From Rhodohalobacter barkolensis (GTDB lineage Bacteria; Bacteroidota; Rhodothermia; Balneolales; Balneolaceae), in contig NZ_PISP01000001.1 of assembly GCF_002834295.1 (NCBI RefSeq), positions 1,612,001-1,676,000 on the forward strand: a stretch of 64,000 nucleotides of DNA. Reading direction: 5' to 3'. Below the pieces are notes generated by a model. That model saw only the letters and a program-made list of their open reading frames with translations. It was not told where the DNA came from and did not search any database. Of this stretch, positions 18,512-26,146 are shown one piece after another. The first letter of the stretch is position 1, and each line of letters begins with the position of its first letter. The position numbers and the translations under genes are program-made.

Positions 18512-19741
18512 ATGAAATATGTAATATTTTTAGTTCTACTCGCTCTTGTGCCCGGTTTGTTGATCGCCCAGGATGAAAGTAAATACGATCTGAATTTCAG
18601 CGGTTTTATCAGCTACGAAAGTATTTTTGATACGCGGCAAACGGTATCAGCCCGTGAAGGTGACGTATTGATCTTTCCATCTCGTGTCTTGGAAGATCTG
18701 AATGGTGATGATATAAACGCACAGCCTAATTTCAACATGTTTGCAATTCATAGTCGTTTGAAAGCTGATGTTTCAGGTCCCGATATATTTGGAGCACAGT
18801 CGAGTGCACTACTGGAACTTGATTTTCTCGGCAACTCCGATCCTGTAATTAGCCTGGTAAGATTGCGCCACTCTATCATAAAATTGGATTGGGATAAATC
18901 CTCTCTTTTATTTGGACAATACTGGCATCCAATGTTTGTTACAAGCAGCTTTCCGGAAGTCTCATCCTGGGGAGGTGGTGCTCCTTTTGCGGCTTTTTCC
19001 CGAAATCCTCAGATCAGGTTTACCTATGACCTATCAGATAATTTCACGGCAGCCTTCATAGCGTTGACGCAGCGAGATTTCTCTACAACAGGACCTAATG
19101 GAGGATCTCCCGACTACCTGCGCAATTCAGCAATACCTGAGATGAATCTACATTTGGTATATCAGAATAAAGGATGGAATCTTGGAACTGTGGTCGGTTA
19201 TAAAGTCATAAAGCCAAGGCTTGCGAATCTCAACGGAGAAAAGCTGGACGAAACACTGGGTTCATGGCACACTAATGGATACATCCGTAAAGACTGGTCC
19301 GATTTAACTGTTAAAATTCAGGGACTGTATGGTCAGAACATGCATAATTTTTTAATGATGGGCGGATATGGTGAGTTTATTAATAACCAGAACAATGAAA
19401 TCACCTATAAAAACTCGGAAATCATATCGTTTTGGACAGAATGGTTATACAGAAATGGAGATCTTACCTACTCTGTTTTTGGCGGCTATTCTGAAAACTT
19501 AGGATTTACGGATATACCGGGCAGTAATGATAGTGTTAACTTTTACGGACGAGGGTCGGATATTGATTATACTTATCGATTTTCACCACGGCTAACCTTG
19601 GAGGTTGAAAAATTCCAGATCATGGGCGAGATTATGTACAGTGTAGCAGCATATGGATCCACTCAACCCGATGGAACCGTTTCAGATACAGAAGACGCCA
19701 ATAATGTGAGGTTTCAACTACATCTCAAATACAGTTTTTGA
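18512..19741 (+). CDS. Outer-membrane beta-barrel porin of the lactate operon
   Basis: This 409-residue protein has a signal peptide (MKYVIFLVLLALVPGLLIAQ) and a mature part made of alternating amphipathic strands, ending LKYSF with the C-terminal Phe expected for BAM-inserted barrels. Segments such as NFSGFISYESIFDTRQT, LLFGQYWHPMFV and GGAPFAAFSRNPQIRFTYDL resemble DcaP-like trimeric porins. It follows the dehydrogenase by 36 bp, so it is likely in the same transcript and may pass lactate or another small anion across the outer membrane. Confidence 0.8.
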   Translation: MKYVIFLVLLALVPGLLIAQDESKYDLNFSGFISYESIFDTRQTVSAREGDVLIFPSRVLEDLNGDDINAQPNFNMFAIHSRLKADVSGPDIFGAQSSALLELDFLGNSDPVISLVRLRHSIIKLDWDKSSLLFGQYWHPMFVTSSFPEVSSWGGGAPFAAFSRNPQIRFTYDLSDNFTAAFIALTQRDFSTTGPNGGSPDYLRNSAIPEMNLHLVYQNKGWNLGTVVGYKVIKPRLANLNGEKLDETLGSWHTNGYIRKDWSDLTVKIQGLYGQNMHNFLMMGGYGEFINNQNNEITYKNSEIISFWTEWLYRNGDLTYSVFGGYSENLGFTDIPGSNDSVNFYGRGSDIDYTYRFSPRLTLEVEKFQIMGEIMYSVAAYGSTQPDGTVSDTEDANNVRFQLHLKYSF

Positions 19742-19807
19742 TTTTTTTTTACGAAACTGATATACACAACTGAGTACTACAAAAAAGTTACAGTTTGACA
19801 AAAAGGT

Positions 19808-19926
19808 ATCCTGAGCCAGTAGTGACCGAAAAAGACAGGTCTTTCATCCCTTACATACACCGAACCGTTTAAAGAGTCTCCGTTCAGGTCAGGTAGATTG
19901 GGAAAGCCTTGAAGATTTTGACCTAA
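19808..19926 (-). pseudogene. Metallophosphoesterase gene relic 1 (internal piece)
   Basis: On the minus strand the frame reads LQGFPNLPDLNGDSLNGSVY, then VRDERPVFFGHYWL, then breaks. This matches the region before the C-terminus of calcineurin-like metallophosphoesterases (V-F-F/I-G-H-Y-W) and is closely similar to the relics at 22218-22474 and 23429-23616. Both ends are missing, so it is non-functional. Confidence 0.65.
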
Positions 19927-20111
19927 CGTTTGTGAAACGCCTGATAAATTGTTTAAAAGCCAATAACCCCATTTTAGATAGAGGTATGCCCACTAATGTA
20001 CCAACTATTCACGTCACCGGTGACAGGGTTTCATTTAAAGGAAGGCAGATTCTAGAAGCCAAAAAAGCGCCAAAAGGCAAAAAGCCCTTGGCGCTTATGG
20101 TAATAGTTTAA
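19920..20111 (+). pseudogene. Second copy of the VPTNVPTIHVTG coding relic
   Basis: The plus-strand frame LINCLKANNPILDRGMPTNV continues PTIHVTGDRVSFKGRQILEA and ends at 20111. It shares 35 identical bases with 13523-13557 but differs on both sides. The end of the frame runs through the terminator of the neighbouring minus-strand gene, so it is probably a relic of an inserted fragment. Function unknown. Confidence 0.35.
20065..20096 (-). terminator. Intrinsic terminator of the minus-strand lipoprotein gene
   Basis: AAGCGCCAA and TTGGCGCTT form a perfect 9-bp stem with a short inner GGC/GCC pairing. Read on the minus strand the hairpin lies 18 bp past the lipoprotein stop codon and is followed by TTTTGG, as expected for a rho-independent terminator. 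Confidence 0.7.
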
Positions 20112-20113
20112 AT

Positions 20114-20695
20114 TTAACTTCCTACATGATTCTCTGGTCGAACAACGTTTCCAACTCCATTAACCACATAAGTGCTGTACTCCCAAGTTCCCCAGATTTC
20201 CCAATCAGGGTTTCCAGTGTAACGAGGATCGGTTTCATGTACCATAGTATAACTGTAACTTCCATTATCATCGTAACCCTTACAGTTAATATTATTCTTA
20301 ACCCAACCTGAATCTAAGGATGGGTCGTTTCCAAAGTCACCTCTGTATTGATTTTTGTAGTCGCATGTAGTAAGCGTCTCCTGATCTAGCTCATCAACGG
20401 AATCCACATTACCTTGTACTCTACCGTCACCTAAATCAAAATAAACATTTCCGTTGTCATCATAGGCATATAGAGCCTTATAAGTACCGGTTACCACTTC
20501 ACCTTCATCAGGTATACCGTTGTTATCAGCATCTTTATAGTTAGAGTTTGCTGTACTTGATTCAGTTTTAGTCACTTGATCTATTTCAGTTAGTTGATCT
20601 ATTTCCGTCCCTGAATCACTCGTTATTGAGTTGCAACCAAGTGTTAAAAATACTCCTATACTAGCCATTAGAATATAATTTGCGAAATGCTTCAT
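20114..20695 (-). CDS. Hypothetical lipoprotein
   Basis: I start at the ATG at 20693-20695, which has a good AGGAGTG ribosome site, giving 193 residues; an upstream ATG at 20752 adds 19 residues without such a site. MKHFANYILMASIGVFLTLGC is a lipoprotein signal with lipobox LTLGC (Cys21). A short linker with TEIDQLTEIDQV, an internal near-repeat, follows. DADNNGIPDEGEVV resembles a thrombospondin-type-3 calcium-binding repeat (DxDxNGxxD). The rest is rich in Tyr, Gly and Asp. It is probably surface-exposed; function unknown. Confidence 0.7.
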   Translation of the reverse strand: MKHFANYILMASIGVFLTLGCNSITSDSGTEIDQLTEIDQVTKTESSTANSNYKDADNNGIPDEGEVVTGTYKALYAYDDNGNVYFDLGDGRVQGNVDSVDELDQETLTTCDYKNQYRGDFGNDPSLDSGWVKNNINCKGYDDNGSYSYTMVHETDPRYTGNPDWEIWGTWEYSTYVVNGVGNVVRPENHVGS

Positions 20696-20899
20696 ATTCA
20701 CTCCTCTTGTTAATTTATGTTTTATATGAAATGCATTGATTATTAACTGCATAAAACTACCCTAATTAAAAAGAGATACTTAAGCAAGTTTGATAATTTT
20801 AATAAAATTTATTTCTAAATATTTGATGATTTCTGATCATAAGTCTTTGTGGTTTTGGTAAATATCACTTGTCTACTCACTTAGCCTCGAAACTTTCAT

Positions 20900-21112
20900 T
20901 TGGAGCCCAACATTTACCAACCCACCTCGCAAACAAAAACCAATTATTCATCCCACAGACCGAAACGGACAGCCCGGATTCAGTATAGCATGCCGACTGC
21001 TGAGGTACTTCCAAAAGTAGAAAGCGGTGAGATTGTGATTGGAGGATGCTGTACCACCGGTTTCGAACCTACATGGAAGTACATCATGTGCCACGCCCAA
21101 ATCTTTCAGTAA
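20900..21112 (+). pseudogene. Decayed small zinc-ribbon protein gene
   Basis: The readable part RIQYSMPTAEVLPKVESGEI, then VIGGCCTTGFEPTWKYIMCH and AQIFQ matches a common small bacterial protein of the pattern YG-P-T-x-E-x-x-x-x-x-x-x-G-x-I-x-L-GGC...W-x-C-x-x-C. The expected second CxxC is damaged here: W-K-Y-I-M-C has Tyr (TAC) where Cys (TGC) is expected. The N-terminal CxxC is missing and the sequence before RIQY lies in another frame. This indicates a decaying gene. Confidence 0.5.
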
Positions 21113-21560
21113 CACTTCGAAGCAAATATGAGGAGTTCCAGGAACTATTCATTTCTTGATTATACAAAGCATTATGAGATATATGGATACCCATCTATAG
21201 ATCTGCGTGTCTACTGTTATCATGTTTTTGTTTGCAAATCTTCTACCTCTAACCCCATGTATTACTTCACGATCTCGTTAGATTCTAATGGCATCTTTGA
21301 TGGGAATGATTATTTTATACGGAGTCATGTACCGGGGTAGATTTATCATGTCTATGCAGTTGTGGAAAGGCGTGATACTGCAGCCACTTGCTAATGACAA
21401 TTACCCAGTGAATTGGATTGTCGTATAAAAAGCGTTCGTTATGGACAACCTCAAATCCAGAATGTTATACGACACATAATCTGACTGGATATAAAGAAAC
21501 GCAATTTCAGAATATTGCACGACAATCGAGACATCTTGAGATATGGCGTGTAATTAGATG

Positions 21561-22196
21561 TTATGCACCCAAAGTTTAAAAGAATTGATAAGCAATTGTA
21601 ATAAAAAGAGTAAGAAATGGAACCCTTCGAACTAAAAGTTGATACCAATACAATTTACATAAAAATCATCCGCTTTTTTGGGGTGCTAATGCTTGGATTT
21701 TTTATTGGGGCTATATCCTTCATATATAAGTATGAAGGGACTATCGATTGGATGAACTCATTCACAAGTATAGTCCTTAGTCTTGCTTTTGCTTTTTTCC
21801 CAGGTGTAGCCGGAAAAAAGGCTCTTGTCTTAAATGAGGACGGTATTTTTCTTAAAAACTATGGCTGGATTTGGGGTGAAAAAGAATATAATTGGTCCAC
21901 AGTTAAAGCTGTTGAAGTAAAAAAAGACCGAATTGAATTAACAAGAATTGTTGGATCGACTGACAAAATTAAATTTCCCATTCATACAAGGGAACAAATT
22001 GAAAACTTAAAGAAGTACCTCCAACAGCTATCCAGTTCAAAAGATATTGCTTTTAAACAATAATGTTGGGTGCATAACCCGCGCATTAAGTGGGACGTGC
22101 CTCGCCGTTGGCTGCTGGTTTCGATTTTATCAGTTTCCGTAGTATATGTTAAATCAAATTCGGCGCTATTTTGCACGCCCCTTATGCGCAATGTCG
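21561..22196 (+). mobile_element. Integron gene cassette (636 bp) with attC
   Basis: The unit is bounded by G^TT junctions. It opens with TTATGCACCC just after G21560 and ends at G22196, the G of GTTACCC. Inside are one reading frame (21617-22063) and an attC site. The sequence GTTATGCACCC at 21560-21570 is exactly inverted as GGGTGCATAAC at 22068-22078. This is the rule for integron cassettes, where the left core of the attC is complementary to the start of the same cassette. No integron integrase lies in the window, so this is a lone cassette (the arrangement called CALIN, or a cassette inserted at a secondary site). The preceding attC is no longer clearly recognisable and the following sequence is decayed. 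Confidence 0.85.
21617..22063 (+). CDS. Cassette-borne two-helix membrane protein, PH-like C-terminus
   Basis: This 148-residue protein has two membrane helices (about 19-38 and 48-68), then a cytoplasmic part with KKALVLNEDGIFLKNYGWIW, EKEYNWSTVKAVEVKKDRI and a final helix EQIENLKKYLQQLSS. The pattern (two helices, then a strand-rich domain with a W-x-x-V/I motif) resembles small bacterial PH-like membrane proteins such as the STM3941 group, often found as cassette cargo. Start: AAAAAGAGTAAGAA precedes the ATG. It is the only frame in the cassette and its stop lies 4 bases before the attC. Cassettes usually lack a promoter, so expression depends on outside transcription. Confidence 0.7.
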   Translation: MEPFELKVDTNTIYIKIIRFFGVLMLGFFIGAISFIYKYEGTIDWMNSFTSIVLSLAFAFFPGVAGKKALVLNEDGIFLKNYGWIWGEKEYNWSTVKAVEVKKDRIELTRIVGSTDKIKFPIHTREQIENLKKYLQQLSSSKDIAFKQ

Positions 22197-22203
22197 TTAC
22201 CCA
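22068..22203 (+). other. attC recombination site, Vibrio-repeat (VCR) style
   Basis: The left core GGGTGCATAAC (22068-22078) and right core GTTACCC (22196-22202) flank an imperfect palindrome of about 130 bp. The left arm GCGCATTAAGTGGGACGTGC (22081-22100) pairs with the right arm GCACGCCCCTTATGCGC (22173-22189): all 17 bases of the right arm match, with exactly three single-base bulges on the left (after GCGCAT, after AAG and after GGG). This GCGCAT-x-AAG-x-GGG-A-C layout is that of the V. cholerae repeats and gives the extrahelical bases needed to recognise the folded single strand. The remaining 72 bases form the variable terminal structure. Confidence 0.88.
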
Positions 22204-22217
22204 ATGCACCCTTTCGC

Positions 22218-22474
22218 TCAAACAAAAACTAACTTCCCATCCCTCAACTTCTCCTCACCGTCAAATCGATACGCGACTAGTTTCTCTCCTTTGGCCACGC
22301 TGTAGTCCAGGCAGCAGATGTTCTCTCTGTAGAGACTTGGATTTCCCTGAAGCCAGTAGTGGCCGAAAAAGACCGGGCGATCATCCCTTCCATACACCAA
22401 TCCGTTTAAAGATTCATCACTTCGGACAGGCAGATCGGGCAGACCATGGATGTTTCCGACCGCAAAAGAGTCAT
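22218..22474 (-). pseudogene. Metallophosphoesterase gene relic 2 (C-terminal part)
   Basis: The minus-strand frame reads NIHGLPDLPVRSDESLNGLV, then YGRDDRPVFFGHYW, then LYRENICCLDYSVAKGEKLV and ends KLRDGKLVFV at 22218. It is the complete C-terminus of a calcineurin-like metallophosphoesterase (FFGHYW and CLDYSVAKG...LVAYRFDGE). The metal-binding N-terminal half is absent, so it cannot be active. It begins just past the attC site and is one of three relics with the same orientation. Confidence 0.7.
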
Positions 22475-22742
22475 ACGCATAATTTTAAGAACTCTCCCAC
22501 CATTACACCCGATAGCAGTCCGTCTGTGAACATTTTTTGAATTAATGCCCCAAAGATGATAGCCCGGTGAGTCGCAGGGCAAAGGCAATGGTAAATTAAC
22601 GGTACATATAGATCATGAAAGGGCTTATATGAAGAAACTAAATAAACCCACAATATAGATTTGACTACAGAATGTTTTTGTTTTTTATACTCGCTCAATG
22701 AAGATTAATGAGTAGATTTATTTAAACCAAAAGAGTAATGTC

Positions 22743-23363
22743 ATGAAAACTTTTGCTCTGATATTCAAAAAAACAGGTCTATACTTAATTTTCGGTTTGT
22801 TATTTGCACATCTGATTCAATCCACAGCCTGGGCTCAGGTCAACAATATCAATGTCGGAGATAGAGTTAGAATTTCTGCTCCGGCCGCTCAGACTAAGAC
22901 TTTATACCGAAAGACTTTATTCGGTACCGTAAATAATATCACTCCTGAAGAAATATACCTGCTCTCCAATAATGAGTACTTTATAATTCCTTTTAACTCA
23001 ATCAGGCGAATACACGTAAGTACAGGAAAAAAAAGAAACACAGGTAAAGGAGCTCTGATAGGTTTATCTAGCGGTGCATTACTTGGAGGTATGATTAGCC
23101 TCGTAACCTATGAGGAGTGCGATGATTCTGAACCTTTTGGTTGTTGGCTTGACTTTAGCAAAGGTGAATCTTTTGTACTTGGTGCTGCCGCCCTTGGACT
23201 TTCAGGTCTTGTTCTCGGAACTGTGCTTGGAGCTATAATTAAAACAGACAGATGGCATCGCTTACCAATTGAAGTCTTAATGAATTCTCCACCTGTTACT
23301 TCACAAAAACTCTCGTTCTGTCCAGTTGTTAATGTTAAATTTTCAATTTCCAGGAATCGCTAA
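22743..23363 (+). CDS. Exported protein with glycine-zipper segments, function unknown
   Basis: This 206-residue protein has a signal peptide (hydrophobic 12-30, AWAQ). Residues about 35-85 look like a small beta domain (VGDRVRISAP, GTVNNITPEEIYLL, IIPFNSIRRIHVSTG). A positively charged linker GKKRNTGKGA follows, then two glycine-rich hydrophobic stretches, GALIGLSSGALLGGMISLV and VLGAAALGLSGLVLGTVLGA, of the glycine-zipper kind. A Cys pair (EECDD, FGCW) lies between them. It is probably envelope-associated. No homologue is recognised; it sits in the region of decayed genes but looks intact. Confidence 0.65.
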   Translation: MKTFALIFKKTGLYLIFGLLFAHLIQSTAWAQVNNINVGDRVRISAPAAQTKTLYRKTLFGTVNNITPEEIYLLSNNEYFIIPFNSIRRIHVSTGKKRNTGKGALIGLSSGALLGGMISLVTYEECDDSEPFGCWLDFSKGESFVLGAAALGLSGLVLGTVLGAIIKTDRWHRLPIEVLMNSPPVTSQKLSFCPVVNVKFSISRNR

Positions 23364-23428
23364 CCACAGACCTTTTAACAAGTGGGTTCAGAAGTAATCG
23401 ATATTCGTGAAAATGGGATCAATGTTAT

Positions 23429-23616
23429 TCACACATACACCAACTTCCCATCTCTCAACCGCTCCTCTCCATCAAACCGATACTCAACCAGCTTCCCTCC
23501 TTTGGCCACGCTATAGTCCAGGCAGCAGATGCTCTCTCTGTAGAGACTTGGATTGCCTCTGAGCCAGTTGTGACCGAAAAATACAGGCCGTTCATCCCTT
23601 CCATATACCGAACCGT
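23429..23616 (-). pseudogene. Metallophosphoesterase gene relic 3 (C-terminal part)
   Basis: The minus-strand frame SVYGRDERPVFFGHNWLRGN, then LYRESICCLDYSVAKGGKLV and RLRDGKLVYV is nearly the same C-terminus as relic 2. The sequence joined upstream of it (LSALEYRIIVENEPKIF and on) is unrelated, so it is a truncated copy fused to other DNA. The motif His-Tyr-Trp has become His-Asn-Trp. Confidence 0.65.
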
Positions 23617-23908
23617 GGTACTTACCCAAGTAGTGTGTCTGGGGGCCAACCAGAACGGCAGCAGCAAGGTAATTGCCAACGAACAAAACGCTGGAGAGTG
23701 AGGGCGCTGATAAGGTTTTTGTGAAAATCTTCGGTTCATTTTCAACTATTATTCGGTACTCTAATGCTGACAAAAAGATTTCATTCAAAAGATCCATAGG
23801 AATTTCCCTGATGCCGGTATCCAACTATCTCTTATACAGGAAGCGCTTCCAATCCGTTATATTCATAGAATTAAAAACAGAAAAGAAAAATTAAATGAGG
23901 AATCCGGT

Positions 23909-25192
23909 ATGGATAAAGCAAAGCTAATTATTGGAAATGATACCCATGAACTTGATCTCATCGAAGGAAGTGAAGGAGAAATAGCGATAGATATTACGAA
24001 ACTGCGAAGTGAAACCGGCCTTATAACGTCCGATTTAGGGTATAAAAGTACGGGAGCCACTAAAAGCGCCATCACATTTCTGAACGGAGAAAAAGGGGTG
24101 CTGCGGTACAGAGGGTATCCCATTGAGCAGCTTGCTGAAAAATCCTCGTTTCTGGAAGTGGCCTACCTGCTGATTTACGGAGATCTGCCAGGTGCAGATG
24201 AATTATCAAAATTCAGAGATGGAATCACACGGCACACTCTTATTCATGAGGATATGAAAATGCTCTACGAGGGGTACCCGGCCAAGGCCCACCCCATGGG
24301 TGTACTGGCTTCCATGATCGGGGCTCTATCCACATTTTACCCGAACGCCCAGGGCTCCGAACTGGATCCGGAAGAGGTTGATCTGACGATCCGCCGGTTG
24401 ATTGCAAAAATCACCACCATTGCGGCGTGGTCGTACCGGAAATCGCAGGGCTTCCCGATTATGTACCCGCAAAACAAGTTGGATTACTGCTCAAATTTTC
24501 TGCATATGATGTTTGCGCTGCCCACGGAGGAGTACGAGATCAACCCAACCATTGTAAAAGCTCTGAACACGCTATTGATTCTACACGCCGATCACGAACA
24601 GAACTGCTCGGCATCCACGGTCCGGATGGCCGGTTCATCCCACGCCAGCCTGTATGCGGCCATCACGGCCGGAGTTTGTGCTCTGTGGGGACCACTGCAC
24701 GGAGGGGCCAATCAACAAGTGATTGAAATGCTGGAGCAGATTCATAGCGAAGGCAGCGACGTTGCCAGAATGGTAGAGAAAGCCAAAGATAAAAGCAGTG
24801 ACTTTCGCCTGATGGGGTTCGGCCACCGCGTATACAAAAACTTCGATCCGCGGGCCAAGATTATTAAAAAAGTAGCTGATGAAGTATTGAATGAGCTCCA
24901 TATTGAGGACCCGCTCCTTGAGATTGCCAAATCGCTGGAGGAAGTCGCCCTGAATGATTCCTACTTTGTAGAGCGGAAGCTTTACCCGAACGTCGATTTC
25001 TACTCCGGCATCCTCTATCGCGCCATCGGCATCCCAACCGAAATGTTCACTGTGATGTTTGCACTGGGTCGTCTGCCCGGCTGGATTGCCCAATGGAAAG
25101 AGATGAGAGATAATAACGAACCCATTTCGCGTCCGCGCCAGATCTATGTCGGCCCGAACAAAAGGGACTACGTGGATCTGGAGAACAGATAA
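23909..25192 (+). CDS. gltA: Citrate synthase (type II, long form)
   Basis: This 427-residue protein condenses acetyl-CoA and oxaloacetate to citrate, the entry step of the TCA cycle. The N-terminal beta-strand part of the hexameric bacterial form is present (LIIGNDTHELDLIEGSEGE). Catalytic positions are seen: His in GPLHGGANQ (about 262), His in GFGHRVYKNFDPRA (about 305) and Asp in NVDFYSG (about 362). RSRPRQIYVGP near the end is typical. Start: GAATCCGGT precedes the ATG, not a strong ribosome site. A terminator hairpin follows at 25217-25247. This is the first housekeeping gene after the decayed stretch. Confidence 0.97.
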   Translation: MDKAKLIIGNDTHELDLIEGSEGEIAIDITKLRSETGLITSDLGYKSTGATKSAITFLNGEKGVLRYRGYPIEQLAEKSSFLEVAYLLIYGDLPGADELSKFRDGITRHTLIHEDMKMLYEGYPAKAHPMGVLASMIGALSTFYPNAQGSELDPEEVDLTIRRLIAKITTIAAWSYRKSQGFPIMYPQNKLDYCSNFLHMMFALPTEEYEINPTIVKALNTLLILHADHEQNCSASTVRMAGSSHASLYAAITAGVCALWGPLHGGANQQVIEMLEQIHSEGSDVARMVEKAKDKSSDFRLMGFGHRVYKNFDPRAKIIKKVADEVLNELHIEDPLLEIAKSLEEVALNDSYFVERKLYPNVDFYSGILYRAIGIPTEMFTVMFALGRLPGWIAQWKEMRDNNEPISRPRQIYVGPNKRDYVDLENR

Positions 25193-25216
25193 ACGGTAGG
25201 TTCCTTGAACATTGAT

Positions 25217-25247
25217 ATGAGATCACTCAAAATATGGGTGATCTCAT
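25217..25247 (+). terminator. Intrinsic terminator after citrate synthase
   Basis: ATGAGATCAC and GTGATCTCAT form a perfect 10-bp stem around an 11-base loop, 25 bp after the gltA stop, followed by TTACTTTTG. Confidence 0.7.
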
Positions 25248-25491
25248 TTACTTTTGATGAGTTTTTAAAAGAGCAATGCCGGCTGCTCTGATCAGACATG
25301 TATATTCTATTTGGCAAAGGGTATATGACAATCACGAATGACAAATGCGTGGATGGGAGTCAGAGAATACTAGAGGAGTAAGAAAACGGATAAGAGTACT
25401 ATGCCTGTCAAGGTATACGGTGAGCAAATCTGACGGATCAATCAATAGACCATCCCTCCCCTGCATTTTTAAGTTGGCATCCGGAGTAGGT

Positions 25492-25623
25492 TTATAAAGG
25501 GTAAATTTTTGTCGACGCTACCTTTCCCTGATTGTGATTTTTGAACCGCTCGCGAAGATCAGTTGTAAACCCGACATAACGCCAATCTTTTGCCTCACTT
25601 TTTATGATGTAGACATAATACAT
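25492..25623 (-). pseudogene. Truncated GIY-YIG endonuclease-like gene
   Basis: The minus-strand frame opens MYYVYIIKSEAKDWRYVGFT and continues TDLRERFKNHNQGKVASTK, the start of a small UPF0213/GIY-YIG protein: Y-V-Y ... Y-V-G-x-T-x-D-L-x-x-R...H-x-x-G...A-S-T. It stops after 43 residues where the family runs to about 80-95. The following bases in another frame do not restore the family C-terminus. It is therefore a remnant, lying next to a tRNA gene. Confidence 0.75.
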
Positions 25624-25698
25624 TGGGTTTCTCTCTATTTCTTAAATAAAAGGACAAGTTATTAAACAAAGGACAAGATCTGCAAAATACTCGAAAAA

Positions 25699-25714
25699 GG
25701 AGTGCGCGCACTCC
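25699..25714 (-). terminator. Terminator downstream of tRNA-Met
   Basis: GGAGTGCGCGCACTCC is a perfect palindrome; on the minus strand it is followed by TTTTTCGAG. It lies 19 bp past the 3' end of the tRNA. Confidence 0.65.
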
Positions 25715-25732
25715 GAAGCCTTGGCGAAGGTG

Positions 25733-25806
25733 TGGGCCCAGCAGGACTTGAACCTGCGACCAATCGATTATGAGTCGACTGCTCTGACCAACTGAGCTAT
25801 GGGCCC
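25733..25806 (-). tRNA. tRNA-Met (CAU anticodon)
   Basis: On the minus strand the acceptor stem GGGCCCA/TGGGCCC, D arm AGCTCAGTTGGTCAGAGC, anticodon stem-loop with CTCATAA (anticodon CAT), and T arm GCAGGTTCAAGTCCTGC are all intact. The 3' CCA is not encoded (ACA follows). A CAU anticodon could also be tRNA-Ile2 modified by TilS; the GGGCCCA acceptor and general form favour elongator Met. A dedicated terminator follows. Confidence 0.93.
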
Positions 25807-26146
25807 TTTTTGATATACAACCTTTTAAAGGGCGGTAAAATTACAAGCTTTGCCAACCATTTACAATAGGGTTTTTATTCCAAAAGTGTGTGTTCCAAAA
25901 ACTATTATCAAATCTAACTGATATGCGATTGTAGATTGTCGATTTAGGATTTGCGATCCGGTTTTAATTTTTCAGTAATTACATCTCAAATCGAATTTCG
26001 TATACCGAATATCTCCAACCACCTGATATGCATTATCTTATCCCAATTCGATCAGATTTTCCTTCTAACCGCTATTCAGTTATATTAAATCGGGGTTAAG
26101 GATTCTGATTGAATTTCCTAATCGAGTTCTTCAGTTTCCTTACAGG

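Noticed and set aside
21128-21340. 70-residue plus-strand frame in the graveyard.
   Set aside because: No ribosome site, no recognisable motif and neighbouring frames are relics, so coding is not supported.
21420-21560. A second attC site in front of the cassette (inverted GTCGTATAA/TTATACGAC at 21420-21473, or a site ending at GTTATGC 21560).
   Set aside because: The stem lacks the AAG/GGG bulge pattern. Only the right end looks like a core site, and I could not find a matching left core for a preceding cassette.
23361-23428. Possible short attC after the glycine-zipper protein gene (TAACCAC ... AAGTGGG ... GTTATTC).
   Set aside because: The arms do not pair beyond a few bases and no cassette start with the complementary core is found upstream.
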